A stretch of 64,000 nt of DNA, from contig OY998179.1 in NCBI GenBank assembly GCA_963921935.1, forward strand, positions 27,277,114 to 27,341,113, written 5' to 3'. The stretch comes from Galeruca laticollis (lineage: Eukaryota; Arthropoda; Insecta; Coleoptera; Chrysomelidae). This document shows positions 20,066 through 30,652 of this stretch, in pieces (positions within the stretch are counted from its first letter, which is position 1; each line of letters opens with the position of its first letter). A model generated the notes under the pieces. The model made no database searches, was not told where the DNA came from, and was given only the letters and a program-made list of their open reading frames with translations. Both the position numbers and the translations under genes were made by a program.

Positions 20066-20430
20066 ATTGCAACTGCCATGGATGCGGGAAGAAGGGACAT
20101 TTTTCAAAAGTCTGTAAATCTCGAGGCAATTCAGCAAAATCCACCAAATACTCAACCAAACAGACATCATCAATAATCCTGGCTACAATTTCAGCTGCAT
20201 TACCAGCTTGCCTGTCAAGAGCAATACTTCAAATTGACGTTAATGGAATTATGACTAATGCGTTGATTGATACAGGAAGTTCGGATAGTTTCATGAATAA
20301 TATAATAGTACGAGCAAGAAAAATGAAGATATTTCCTTCCTCATGTAATGTAGCCATGGCCTCTACGTCTAAAGTGTCTCAAGTGATCGGATGCTGTATC
20401 GTGACCATTAAAATGTTGCAGAATATATAC
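20066..20430 (+). pseudogene. Gypsy gag zinc finger and protease
   Basis: Begins two codons after the LTR. CNCHGCGKKGHFSKVCKSRG supplies a CCHC knuckle, and NALIDTGSSDSFMNN is the aspartic protease active site at about 20255-20300. A stop follows at 20431, and after it LCADMIIGHDLLKEH continues the protease. The capsid region expected before the knuckle is absent. Confidence 0.8.
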
Positions 20431-20460
20431 TAAAACTTCAAATTACTGGTACTTGATGAT

Positions 20461-21540
20461 TTGTGTGCAGATATGATAATAGGTCATGATTTACTCAAAG
20501 AGCACTCAGGTGTAGGAGTGACTTTTGGTGGACCAAGAGATTCTTTGGCAGTATGTAATCTAGCTTTGGCTAACGTTGATCCATTTCCTCTATTCTCACA
20601 TTTGGCTCCTAATTGTAAACCTATCGCATTGAGATCTCGCCGATACACATCTGATGATTCTAAATTCATTGATAATGAAGTGAAGAGACTATTAGAAGAA
20701 AATATTATTGATCCAAGTAACTCACCGTGGCGTGCACAAGTTTTAGTCACCTCAAGCGAAACTCATAAAAAGCGAATGGTAATTGATTATTCACAAACAA
20801 TCAATAGGTTTACATTACTTGATGTTTATCCATTACCACGGATAGATGATATTGTTAATCAAATAGCAAAGTACGAAATATTCAGTACAATTGATCTACG
20901 CAATGCGTACCACCAGATTCCCATCAGAGATAACGAAAAAAAGTATACTGCTTTTGAAGCTTGCGGTAAACTTTACCAATTCCGTAGAATTCCATTCGGA
21001 GTAACTAATGGAGTAGCCTGCTTCCAGAGGACAATCCAAAATATAATCGAAATTGAGGGTTTGAAAGCTATGCTTACTTGGATGACGTAACCATTTGTGG
21101 ATCGAACAAGATGGACCACGATCATAATTTACAACTCTTCATGAATGCTGCAGAGAAGTATAGTTTAACGTTGAACAAGGAGAAATGTATGTTTTCCACT
21201 GACAAAATAAATATTCTTGGCAATACTATTACGGGGAAAACAATTAAACCAGACCCAGAGAGACTCAGACCACGTTTGGAACTTCCCGCACCAAATAGTT
21301 TAGCTTCCCTTCGCCGTATAATGGGAATGTTTGCTCATTATTCGAAATGGGTGCCTAATTTCTCTGAGAAAATTCAACCACTGGTACCCATGTCTGAAAA
21401 TGCTATTACAGCATTCGAACTATTGAAGAAAATTTTTTCCAGTGCTGCCGTGAAATATATTGACGAATCCGTTATGTTCACCGTAGAAACTGATGCGTCG
21501 GATTTTGCTATTGCTGCCCAACTCTCTCAGAATGGAAGAC
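20461..21540 (+). pseudogene. Gypsy reverse transcriptase and start of RNase H
   Basis: Frame 20461-21090 runs from the protease end through LLEENIIDPSNSPWRAQVLV, RMVIDYSQTINRFTLLDVY and IDLRNAYHQIPI to ACFQRTIQNI. A frame change near 21080 precedes the catalytic site LDDVTICGSN in frame 21078-21540. RNase H starts with VETDASDFAIAAQLSQNGR and is cut off at 21540 by the BEL insertion. Tyr of the usual YLDD lies on the other side of the frame break. Confidence 0.85.
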
Positions 21541-21826
21541 TGTTGAATAATGATTTTGTTGTTAGTTAAGTGAACTGTAATTTCAATTCTTCATTTTACT
21601 CAAAATAATTTATAAAAATGACAATTTTAATACAATAAAAATGAAAGTGCATCTTCTTGCCACGATGCTCGAAAACCGACGACCCCATCTTGTCTCGTCT
21701 GCGCATGGTCCGTTGTGTCGTCTGCGCATCCCGCGTTGGCTCGTCTGCGCATCGGTTCACGCAGTTAGTTGGTAGGGATTGCAGTGGCCCAGCTTACAGT
21801 CGGTCAAGTGAATTTGCACTTTAACA
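21541..21826 (-). repeat. BEL 3' LTR
   Basis: The plus strand reads TGTTGAATAATGATTTTGTT ... CACTTTAACA. Contains three copies of CGTCTGCGCAT-like words (21698-21755), a GC-rich patch unlike its surroundings. Confidence 0.95.
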
Positions 21827-21840
21827 TCCCGCCGCCGTTG
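21827..21840 (-). other. BEL polypurine tract
   Basis: The minus strand reads CAACGGCGGCGGGA immediately before the 3' LTR, a purine-rich plus-strand primer as usual in this superfamily. Confidence 0.7.
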
Positions 21841-21874
21841 AAATAACAAAGTCTTTCAAATAAAAACGCAACAC

Positions 21875-23476
21875 TTATTGTTGACATGGCAGCATACAAA
21901 GTTTTTGGATTGCTCGAGTGGTAGTGCCTGTTGGAGTTCGGACAGTTACGACTCGGATCTGTCCATCCTGACCTGGATGCAATTCTTCTACTCGTCCCAG
22001 TTTCCATTTCAGAGGAGGAAGATCCTTGTCCACTAGCAGCACCATAGATCCAGGGGTTAATGACATCTGTACAGAATTCGTCCATTTGTTACGATTCTGT
22101 AGTAGAGAAAGATATTCTCTTGACCAGCGGGACCAGAAATGTTGACTAGCTTGCTCAAGAGCTTTGTACTGAGTTAGCCTGTTTGTAGGAAGTTTGGAAT
22201 GATCATGCTGGGGAATTGAGAGCAAGGAGCGGCCAATTAGGAAATGCCCGGGTGTTAGGGCACTAAAATCGTTTGGATCGTTGGATAGAGGAGTGATAGG
22301 TCTCGAATTCAGTATTGCCTCCACCTGTGAAAATATGGTAGCAAGTTCCTCAAATGTGGGATGAATGGTTTTCAATACCTTTAATATGTGAATTTTTGCC
22401 TGCTTAATTCCAGCTTCCCATAAGCCACCATGATGTGGAGAGTAAGCTGGTATAAACTTCCAACAAATTTGATTTTCCATGAAAAATTCTGAGAAGGCCT
22501 TATTTGTTACAAAATTTTTTAATGTCTCAACAATATCTCTCAATTCATTATTTGCGCCAACAAAATTTAAGCCGTTGTCGGAATACATTATTTTACATAA
22601 TCCTCGTCTAGATGTAAATCGCTTAAGTGCGTTAAGAAAAGTAGCACTAGTCATATCGCTGATAGGTTCTAAATGTACTGCGCGCGTGGTAAAGCAAATG
22701 AACAGGCATAAATATGCTTTAATAATTTTTCTATTTCTTAATTTGCCATCCTTTATAAAAAACGGTCCAGCTACATCAACTCCAGTAATGAAGAATGGTT
22801 GGTTTGGTGTTATTCTGTCAATAGGTAAATCGGACATTTTTTGAATTAATGTAGTTGGTTTTAATCTAAAACAGGTTATACACTTGCGAACAATGTTTTT
22901 AACGGTTATTTGCCCATTAAGAGGCCAATATTGTTGTCGTAACGAAGCTAAAATGGTTTGAGTACCTGCATGTAATTTCTTATGATGCTCATCTAGAATT
23001 ATTAATTTAGTAAGGGGGTGTTTCGGATGAATGACAATTGGGAATTTTTTGTCATATACAATATTAGCTCTAAGAAGCCTACCACCGACACGGATTAATC
23101 CGTCAGAGTCAACAAATGGATTTAAAGTTAATAATCTAGATTCTCTGGGAGGAGATTTTGCCTTTTGAAAAGAATGAATTTCCAGTGGAAATGACTCTAA
23201 TTGCGCAATTTTTAATAATGCCTTCATTGCATTATTTAATTCTTCAAGTGTTAATTCACCGTATGTTTTTTGCGTACGACTATTGTTTAAAAATCTGAAA
23301 CACAGTGCCACAACACGCTTAAGCTTGTAGAGTGTTGAATAGCGAAAAAATATTGAATTATTTGTTTGAGAAATGTGTGCAACTAGATTTGATCGCCGCT
23401 TCTCGGGAATTTTATTAGCAATGATCGGTTGATTTGGCCAAAATTTAATGTCGCATGATAGCCAAGGTTCCACCAT
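21875..23476 (-). pseudogene. BEL/Pao integrase region, 533-residue open frame
   Basis: Open on minus from 23476. It includes the linker FVDSDGLIRVGGRLLRANIV, an HHCC zinc-binding segment (LTKLIILDEHHKKLHAGTQ with CITCFRLKPT), and the integrase core with Asp in FFITGVDVAGPFFIKDGK, Asp in KIMYSDNGLNFVGANNEL and Glu in HHGGLWEAGIKQAK. A C-terminal domain (WKLGRVEELHPGQDGQIRV) ends near the polypurine tract. All catalytic residues are present. Its upstream join to RNase H needs a one-base frameshift at about 23478. Confidence 0.9.
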
Positions 23477-24161
23477 AAAGTGTTTGTTTTTAATTCGGTT
23501 GCAGTTGTCCCCCTTGAAAGTATATCCGCAGGGTTATTTTTACTGGGTACATGCGTCCATTGTTGTCTGGTAGATATTCTCAATATTTCAGCGACGCGAT
23601 TTGATAAAAATATTTTCCAAGTATTTGGAGGAGACGACGACCAAGCTAATACAATTGTACTGTCAGTCCAAAAGTGGACTGAATCTATGTTCATTTTTAA
23701 GGAATTTGAAACTAGTTGGTATAATTATGTTGATAAGACAGCTCCACATAACTCAAGTCTTGGTAATGTTACAGTTTTGATAGGAGCAACGCGCGTTTTT
23801 GGACAAAGTAGTCTTATAAGAACTGCACCGTTAGAATGAATTGATTTCACATAAATACATGTACCAAAGGAACTAAGCGAAGCATCGCAAAAACAATGTA
23901 ATTTGGTGTAAGACATGGCTTTTAGTACTACTTGACGAGGTATTCTGATATGATTGATTTCGGATAGTTGCTCCCTGAAGTTAAGCCAACTTGTCTTAAT
24001 TTCTGGAGGTAAGGGATCGTCCCACCCTAATTTTGATAACCAAAGCTGCTGAATTAAAATTTTAGCTCTTATGATAATTGGCGATACAAGTCCTAACGGA
24101 TCAAATACTCGTAGTTTAGAAATAGATGATAATATAGTACGTTTTGAAATGTTAGAGTTGA
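23383..24161 (-). pseudogene. BEL/Pao RNase H and RT tail
   Basis: After a frame change at about 24165 the sequence continues ISKRTILSSISKL and DPLGLVSPIIIRAKILIQQL. RNase H starts at LHCFCDASLSSFGTCIYV (first Asp), then TLPRLELCGAVLST (Glu) followed by a TAA at about 23724, SVHFWTDSTIVLAW (Asp) and HVPSKNNPADILSRG. The stop and the two flanking frameshifts are the only visible lesions. Confidence 0.85.
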
Positions 24162-26816
24162 TTAAATCTTGGGTGTTAATATATCTCTTCCAGCTTGCCA
24201 GCTAAGACCGAGAGTCTTACTAGTTTCCTGACATAAAACCTCGTATTTATCATGAACATCTAGATTTGTTTTTTGAATAATTCGAGGGTCGTTCGAAACC
24301 CATTTCCGAAGCTCAAATCCCCTTTGCTTTAGAATGTTGAATATTTCCGATTCAATTTCAATCGCACCCTCTATAGATTCGGAACCCGTGATGAGATCGT
24401 CTACATAAAAATCTCCCATAATGATTTGACACACGTTTGGATGTAAATGTTTATTTTCGATAGCAACTTGTAAACACCGAACCGCTAAAAAGGATGCCGC
24501 TGATGTTCCGTACGTTACAGTATTTAATCGGTAATGTTTTATGGGTTGAGAGGAATCCGCTCGCCACACTATTCGCTGAAGATCTCTCTGGCTTTCGGTT
24601 ATATTGACTTGTCGGTACATTTTCGCTATGTCACCCGTAAGAACATAGTTATGTTTACGAAATCTGATTAATATATCAAATAAATCTGCCTGTAATGTAG
24701 GACCTACCATTAAAATATCATTAAATGACACGCCATTAGTACTTTTGCATAATCCATCGAAAACTACTCTTAACTTTGTTGTAAGGCTCGACTGCTTTAT
24801 AACTCCATGATGGGGTAAGTAAAAAATGTTTTTTGTTAAATCTGTACTGAACGGATTGCTAATACAGGACATGTGCCCCAATTCTTCATATTCAGACATG
24901 AATTTGACATATTGATCCTTGAATTCAGAATTTTTTGTGAATTTACGTTCCATCGCGTACAAACGTTTGACTGCATTTTGCAACGAATCACCTAGGTTAA
25001 CGATATTTTTTTTTATTGGTAAGTTTACTATGAAATGATTATTTGTATCCTTAGACACAGTTGTATTAAATATTTCCTCGCAATTCGATTCCTCATCTGA
25101 TAAATGTTTTTTACCGGTGTAATCTTCAATTGCCCAAAATTTTTCTAATTGATTTTCTAACCTTTGATCATCATTGATTAAAGATAAATGACAAGTAGAC
25201 CTAGCTTGATTTTTATTAACAAATATGGGACCTGCGATTACCCAACCTAGTACTGTTTTTTGCAATACTGGAAGATTTTTGCCTAGTTTGATCTGACCTG
25301 ATGATAACAAACTGTAGAATGTTTCTGCTCCTAGCAAAACATCGACTGATGAGGAGATATTAAAACTCCCGTCGGCTAAAATTATGTCTTTAGGTAATTG
25401 TAATGATGTTTTATTGAATGTGTAGGTTGGCAAAAACTCTGTGATTTTTGGTAACACAAGAAGATGTAACTTTAATGAGAAATCGGAATTACAAGATTTA
25501 ATGGTTGTGATAATTCGTTTGTTTGTAAAAGTATTAGTGCCGCCTACACCTGTAAGAGGGACATTTAGGTCTGATAATGGTAACCCCAAATTTTCCGCTA
25601 AATTTTTCGTGATAAAATTCGATTGAGATCCGCTATCTAATAGGGCTCGACATGTTTGCCAACCACCGCTACTTTTTTTTATGAGAATGAGTGCTGTAGA
25701 TAGTATGATTTGTTGACTGCTATTTATTGCATAATTCGATACTAAGTATGCATTGGACGAATGAGCTGCCTCGTTATACTCCTGCGCGGAAACGTTATTT
25801 TCATTATTTACACTGATATTTGCTGATGAGTTACTGTTTGCCGCATTTTCAAAATGAAGTATTGTATTATGCTTTTTGTTGCATAGTTTACAGCCTTGAG
25901 AAATACATTCACTAGTTGCATGATTAGATCTTAAACAATTGTAGCATAACCTTAGTTTGTTGACGATGGGAATGCGCGACGCCACTGGTAAATTGAGAAA
26001 TTGTTTACAGCTGTATAATTTATGTTGCTCTTTACAATGAGGACATGTTTGAAGAAATGTTGAGATGTGTGAGCTTGACTTTAGATAATTTGATTGTTTT
26101 TTAGGATATGTATGCTTATTAAAGTTAGTTTGATTCTTGTAGCTTGAATAATCCGTTTTAGTATGATAGTCACTTTGCTTTGTTTTTGAATGATAATTTT
26201 CATCACTTAATACTTTAGTATGATTGTACCGATTTCCTCTTTTTTCAAATAACACACACCTATCTGATAAAAATGCTATTAGATCGTTTAATGTTGGAGA
26301 CATGCTTTTCTGTGTAATAAGATATTCCTCCCAAGCATTTTCTGTATTATGGTCGAGTTTACGTACTAAAATTTGTATTAAAATTGAATTCCACTGATCT
26401 ACGGACTCGCCAAGTACTTTCAACGCGCGAACTCTTGTTTGAAAGTCGTCACATAGATTTCGCAGCGTATAACCTGTTTTATTCATAACCGGCAAGTCTA
26501 AAATTGCATTTACATGATTTTTTATTGTGAGATTTTTGTTATCGTATCTTGATATCAGTAAATCCCAAGCAACTGGGTAGTTATCATTGGTTACCTCTAT
26601 TGACGCGATTACCTTTTGAGCTTCGCCAACCAAACAGCTTGTTAAATAATAAAACTTCCTTACATTGTCAATTGTATTATCATTATGTACTAAGGTTATG
26701 AATAAATCCCTGAATTGACTCCATTTATCGATATTTCCCTGGAATTTAGGTAGTTCTAATGTTGGAAGTTTTATTGAGTTTTGAAGTGAAGAAGTAGACT
26801 GATTTTGTTGAGACAA
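24162..26816 (-). CDS. BEL/Pao gag-protease-RT, 884-residue open frame
   Basis: A single ATG-initiated minus-strand frame. Residues about 15-170 are the DUF1759-type gag (LPKFQGNIDKWSQFRDLFIT). Zinc knuckles CPHCKEQHKLYSCKQF, CYNCLRSNHATSEC and CKLCNKKHNTILH lie at about 258-325. The DUF1758-type aspartic protease has CRALLDSGSQSNFITKNLA at about 388-408. RT starts near residue 660 (NIFYLPHHGVIKQSSLTTKL, VVFDGLCKSTNG) with MGDFYVDDLITGSES as catalytic site at about 795-810. The frame ends at 24162 in a stop produced by an indel. Only the join to RNase H is damaged. Confidence 0.9.
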   Translation of the reverse strand: MSQQNQSTSSLQNSIKLPTLELPKFQGNIDKWSQFRDLFITLVHNDNTIDNVRKFYYLTSCLVGEAQKVIASIEVTNDNYPVAWDLLISRYDNKNLTIKNHVNAILDLPVMNKTGYTLRNLCDDFQTRVRALKVLGESVDQWNSILIQILVRKLDHNTENAWEEYLITQKSMSPTLNDLIAFLSDRCVLFEKRGNRYNHTKVLSDENYHSKTKQSDYHTKTDYSSYKNQTNFNKHTYPKKQSNYLKSSSHISTFLQTCPHCKEQHKLYSCKQFLNLPVASRIPIVNKLRLCYNCLRSNHATSECISQGCKLCNKKHNTILHFENAANSNSSANISVNNENNVSAQEYNEAAHSSNAYLVSNYAINSSQQIILSTALILIKKSSGGWQTCRALLDSGSQSNFITKNLAENLGLPLSDLNVPLTGVGGTNTFTNKRIITTIKSCNSDFSLKLHLLVLPKITEFLPTYTFNKTSLQLPKDIILADGSFNISSSVDVLLGAETFYSLLSSGQIKLGKNLPVLQKTVLGWVIAGPIFVNKNQARSTCHLSLINDDQRLENQLEKFWAIEDYTGKKHLSDEESNCEEIFNTTVSKDTNNHFIVNLPIKKNIVNLGDSLQNAVKRLYAMERKFTKNSEFKDQYVKFMSEYEELGHMSCISNPFSTDLTKNIFYLPHHGVIKQSSLTTKLRVVFDGLCKSTNGVSFNDILMVGPTLQADLFDILIRFRKHNYVLTGDIAKMYRQVNITESQRDLQRIVWRADSSQPIKHYRLNTVTYGTSAASFLAVRCLQVAIENKHLHPNVCQIIMGDFYVDDLITGSESIEGAIEIESEIFNILKQRGFELRKWVSNDPRIIQKTNLDVHDKYEVLCQETSKTLGLSWQAGRDILTPKI

Positions 26817-27362
26817 TCTAGTTTGAGAGACATTTTGAGACGTACTTTGTTCATTTCTATGAGTACTTATTAGATTTTTTCTTTTGTTATGACTGCGTAA
26901 TATTTATTTTCGAAATTGTCACGCTCTTCATCAGATTCGTCATTATCATTTAAATATTCTGAGACTGAATAAAATCAAATTTATTTATGATATCTAAAAT
27001 AGTTACAAGACGATTTTCTAATTCATTTATTTTATCTGTGTTTACAGAGGATATTTTGTCATAGAACGTGATAAATTTTGTTAATTTTGATTTTAATTGA
27101 CCGCGTTCAAATGTTAACCGGCGAATTTGCTCTTCCCTATTTGCCTCAATTTGGTTGGTGTTCAGTATCAGGCATTATTATTAAATAAATCTACCACAAA
27201 TTCTCTATTGAATGCAATAAAAAATTCGCGAGCTATTTTTTAAACAAAGGAATTAATGAAAAAATGGAACAGACTTACCGGTTTTTTCCATTCACTCTTG
27301 CTAATGGCTTGATTTCTGCTGTGTTGTTACACTTCACACTTTGATTATTTGATGATATTATA

Positions 27363-27381
27363 CCGTTCGGCTGAAGGACCA
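27363..27381 (-). other. BEL primer-binding site
   Basis: The minus strand reads TGGTCCTTCAGCCGAACGG two bases inside the 5' LTR. The first nine bases fit the 3' end of an insect tRNA-Tyr. Beyond that a one-base slip is needed, so the tRNA assignment is tentative. Confidence 0.5.
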
Positions 27382-27383
27382 TA

Positions 27384-27669
27384 TGTTGAATAATGATTTT
27401 GTTGTTAGTTAAGTGAACTGTAATTTCAATTCTTTATTTTACTCAAAATAATTTATAAAAATGACAATTGTAATACAATAAAAATGAAAGTGCATCTTCT
27501 TGCCACGATGCTCGAAAACCGACGACCCCATCTTGTCTCGTCTGCGCATGGTCCGTTGTGTCGTCTGCGCATCCCGCGTTGGCTCGTCTGCGCATCGGTT
27601 CACGCAGTTAGTTGGTAGGGATTGCAGTGGCCCAGCTTACAGTCGGTCAAGTGAATTTGCACTTTAACA
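27384..27669 (-). repeat. BEL 5' LTR
   Basis: 286 bp, nearly identical to 21541-21826 (two visible differences, at CTTTATTTTAC and ACAATTGTAAT). Followed by AAGAC. Between it and the gag start (26817-27362) is the leader, which has no clear ORF. Confidence 0.95.
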
Positions 27670-27674
27670 AAGAC

Positions 27675-28690
27675 CTGTAGCGTTCTTTTCAAGAACTCTT
27701 TCAAGTACCGAACAGAGACATTAATCCGTTGAAAAAGAAGCATATGCTATTGTGGAAGCCCTCCGGAAATGGAGACATTTCCTTATTGGCCGACATTTTT
27801 TCAGTTGATTACTGATCAAGAATCGGTATCTTTCATGTTTGATCACAAGGTTTCCAGTAAAATCAAAAACGATAAAATCATGCGGTGGCGCCTAGAACTA
27901 TCATGTTTCAGATATGGTATTATATATAGACCTGGAATCGAAAATACAGTAGCAGACACCTTCTCGAGAATAACTTCATCATTGTTGAATGAAGATAACA
28001 GGAAGACTCTTTATAATTTACATAACTCTCTGTGTCATCCTGGAGTTACTCGAATGAACCGTTGGATTCGCTGTAAAAATTTACCTTTCTCTATGGAAGA
28101 CATTCGAAAACTAACTGCATCATGTCCCATTTGCGCTGAAGTAAAGCCTCGATCCATTTGAAAGGTTGAATATAGATTTCAAGGGGCCTCTACATTCTTC
28201 AACAAATAATAAATATATATTAATTATTGTGGATGAATATTCACGATTTCCTTTTGCTTTTGCTTGTCCAGATATGACCTCTACGACAGTTATAAAATGC
28301 CTTCGTCAACTTTTCGTTATTTTTGGTACGCCATCTTATGTACATTATGACCGAATATTGTTTCATATCTCAGGAACTAAAAGGATTTCTAGGATCACTT
28401 GGTATAGCTTCAAGTCATACAACAGCTTACAATCCCCAAGGAAACGGCCAATGTGAGCGTTATAATGGTATTATATGGAGAACAATTCAACTTTCGTTGA
28501 AATCACAGAGACTCAGGATCGATCAGTGGGAATCAGTGTTACAAGAAGCTCTTCATGCAATAAGATCTTTGTTATGTACAGCAACCAATTGCACTCCACA
28601 CGAGAGGATGTTCAGTTATCCTCGACGATCCTCTAATGGTACTACAGTTCCAACATGGCTTTTTGTTCCTGGTAGGGTATATATTTTTTT
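27675..28690 (+). pseudogene. Kabuki-like Gypsy RNase H end and integrase
   Basis: Resumes the frame cut by BEL, including YAIVEALRKWRHF and FQLITDQESVSFMFDHKV. The zinc-binding domain follows (LHNSLCHPGVTRMNRWIRC, SCPICAEVKP), then after a stop the integrase core (NIDFKGPLHSSTNNKYILII with Asp, VHYDR where the second Asp is expected, NPQGNGQCERYNGII with Glu) across a frameshift near 28375. It ends at VPTWLFVPGRVY, where gag sequence is inserted. Confidence 0.85.
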
Positions 28691-28852
28691 TGATTCTACA
28701 TAAGATGGATAAACTACTCAGACCAGAAAGGTTAGAAGTTGAACCAAGCTCTAGTACTGCCGCTCAACAGTGGACACATTGGATTCGGTCATTCGAGAAT
28801 TTTATTGAAGCTGTCAATGCCACAGAAAGCAATAACTTAGTAAACATGTAAG
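28683..28852 (+). pseudogene. Gag N-terminus misplaced inside integrase
   Basis: About 170 bp, including an ATG at 28704 and the frame MDKLLRPERLEVEPSSSTAA, QQWTHWIRSFENFIEAVN. This is the start of a Kabuki-like gag (compare WIYWLRTFENFIGTVNE at 10423). It interrupts the pol tail between GRVY and a piece resuming as YKPLVEEVQLIEANPDYAHV. The missing 5' gag of this same element is thus partly found in the wrong place. Confidence 0.85.
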
Positions 28853-29211
28853 AACTAACAAGTACAAACCATTGGTGGAAGAAGTTCAACTAATCGAAGC
28901 AAACCCTGATTATGCACATGTACGCTTTTTGAATGGTGAAGAAACCACTGTTTCAACCCGTCATTTAGCTCCTCAACCTCCACCTTGTTGAGTGAGTCAA
29001 CTTCAAATCTACATCAAGAAAACTCAAATACAACCTCGAATGGCAATACCGATCTAGTTTTGATGGAGAAGCGAAAATCCAATCTTCCACAGGAGACAGC
29101 TGAAATTAGTCAAGTAGAGATGCCAGAAAGAATAGATGACATTGCTGTTGGACGACCAGTTCGAATTAGGAATTCTCCGAAGTATTTGGAGGACTTCGTG
29201 ATAAACTGAGT
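28853..29211 (+). pseudogene. Kabuki-like Gypsy pol C-terminal tail
   Basis: Reads KPLVEEVQLIEANPDYAHVR and TVSTRHLAPQPPPC, a stop, then frame 28985-29209 ending NSPKYLEDFVIN and the polypurine tract GAGTGGGGATGAA before the LTR. It parallels 9771-10050 in the scrambled copy. Confidence 0.8.
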
Positions 29212-29220
29212 GGGGATGAA

Positions 29221-29330
29221 TGTAATATATTGATCTGATCTTCGTTGAGATTTTTGTTCAGTTGATTTTGTCAATGTCAAGTTGTTAAAAGTCGAATAAA
29301 GCCTATTTCAGTTCAGGTTTATTTACTACA
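29221..29330 (+). repeat. 3' LTR of the Kabuki-like Gypsy
   Basis: 110 bp, about three differences from 19956-20065, followed by CCATA. A gene-free stretch of about 310 bp follows to the piggyBac remnant. Confidence 0.9.
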
Positions 29331-29639
29331 CCATAGTTTATGTTAGTCAATGTATGGAAGTAGCAGCTTATTGCTTGAGAAACATGTACAAACCATTGAG
29401 CAGAAAAATGTACAATGATATTGTACCTCAAGAATATGTATGATTCTTTCAGAATGTTTGACGGAGTTATTACTAGCTTAAAAACAAGGTCTCAAAACTG
29501 AAGTGGAAGTATAAACTACAGATTGGCAACATGGCAGATGTTATTGGGGAACTATTATTGTAAAGGGCGTGACATTATTTAACCCTTTGAAGTAAGATTT
29601 TTTTATCAAATTGATAAGATGTCCCACATTCTTTATAGT

Positions 29640-29930
29640 TAGTAGTGATGGTATTGGCGAAAAAAATTCAGCCCTTTTTAGACAAAAAACCGCCATTTAG
29701 AATGGGACGTATATTTCTTCCACCATTTAGATGACTTTCGATCGAAATCGTATAGACCAACAAGCTGGTCAGCTAGTTCAACTCCACCCATGTATTTATG
29801 ATAGAAATCAAGCACTTCAAGGCAAGGCATATCTTTTTTAGAACCACTCTTACCTGCCCTTATTACAGTTGGTTACTTTACCGTCAAAGCAATTACTTAT
29901 TGCGAGTAGGTCTTTTGTTTGTTGCCACCT
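29640..29930 (-). pseudogene. piggyBac transposase fragment
   Basis: The minus strand reads MPCLEVLDFYHKYMGGVELA and DQLVGLYDFDRKSSKWWKK. The MGGVxxxDQ signature with the following WWKK block is diagnostic of piggyBac/PGBD transposases (third catalytic Asp region). The preceding LLAISNCFDGKV fits the strand before it. Only the C-terminal third survives, and a stop follows KWRFFV. Confidence 0.75.
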
Positions 29931-29984
29931 GGTGATTATAGATCATCACAGGCAACGGCAGTCACTCTATATGCACAGTTATTT

Positions 29985-30265
29985 TTTTGAATGATAGCTG
30001 GCGTTATCCATTACAATAACTGAATTCTGGGGAATGTATTCGATCATTTGTTGGAAATATTCCTCAAAAACGTCAGCCGTCATTTATTCGTGGTAGTCTT
30101 TGGTTGAATTAGATTGAAATTCCGATAATCCTTGATCCAAAAATCCGCTATCACTACCTATATGGGTTATAACAAGCCTGCGTCCGTTTCAAGACGGAAG
30201 TCTTAATCCTGTTGACCAGCCCTCCATGAGAGCTTGTCGGGAATTCAGTAACAACAAAAAGGCGC
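29985..30265 (-). pseudogene. DDE_3-like transposase fragment (IS630/Tc1-related)
   Basis: The minus strand carries RRLVITHIGSDSGF, DYHE-stop-MTADVFEEYFQQMIEYI and NSVIVMDNASYHSKK. The last block is the second Asp of the DDE triad. A similar but distinct fragment lies at 44830-45528. It ends abruptly beside the piggyBac fragment. Confidence 0.65.
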
Positions 30266-30652
30266 GAACCTCAATAAGAGGTGAATTGACGTTTGTTGAG
30301 TTTTCGTTAAACACATGGTACTAAAGACAGATGACGTAACTTAAAGTGTGCTATCAGACAAATCCCGACAAAAGCATTTGTTCGGTTGTCGCTGTACATA
30401 TTTCGTTATATTTGAAACAACGGTTATCAACAAAATTCCACCAAAATGAATCGTCAGGTTTTAGCTGTATATATAATTAGTGGTACAATTCCTTTTCAAA
30501 GTAATTTGTTGGGTATTGCCTGTAGAGAATTTGCACAAACTGCAATTGTTGAAAAATAAATTTTATCATAACCTTGGTAATAAATTGTGTTGCAGTTGAT
30601 GGGCTTTGTCAAAAGAAAAAGAATAGAAAAGTGTGTATGAATATACACTTAT
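30266..30652. other. No recognised gene
   Basis: AT-rich flank. A short inverted repeat GTGTAT/ATACAC sits just outside the large palindrome at 30633-30648. Confidence 0.4.

Larger units (their letters stand above)
21541..27669 (-). mobile_element. BEL/Pao retrotransposon, young insertion in the Gypsy RNase H
   Basis: Two 286-bp LTRs (21541-21826, 27384-27669) differ at about two positions. The duplication AAGAC is at 21536-21540 and 27670-27674, exactly inside the Gypsy RNase H frame, which resumes on the right. Coding is on the minus strand: gag, protease, RT, RNase H, integrase. There are at least two frameshifts and one stop. With such similar LTRs the insertion is recent, so the breaks are young mutations or assembly errors. 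Confidence 0.95.
19956..29330 (+). mobile_element. Kabuki/CsRn1-like Gypsy element with internal rearrangement, interrupted by BEL
   Basis: Two 110-bp LTRs (19956-20065, 29221-29330) differ at about three positions and are flanked by CCATA (19951-19955, 29331-29335). Order on plus: zinc finger, protease, RT, RNase H, [BEL insert 21541-27669], rest of RNase H, integrase, a stray gag N-terminus, pol tail, polypurine tract, LTR. The 5' LTR is followed directly by the gag zinc finger, with no primer-binding site or capsid. Without BEL the element is about 3.25 kb. Clade evidence: VIDYSQTINRFTLLDVYPLP in RT and the gag similarity. It is defective in several ways but was integrated with a target duplication. 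Confidence 0.85.
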
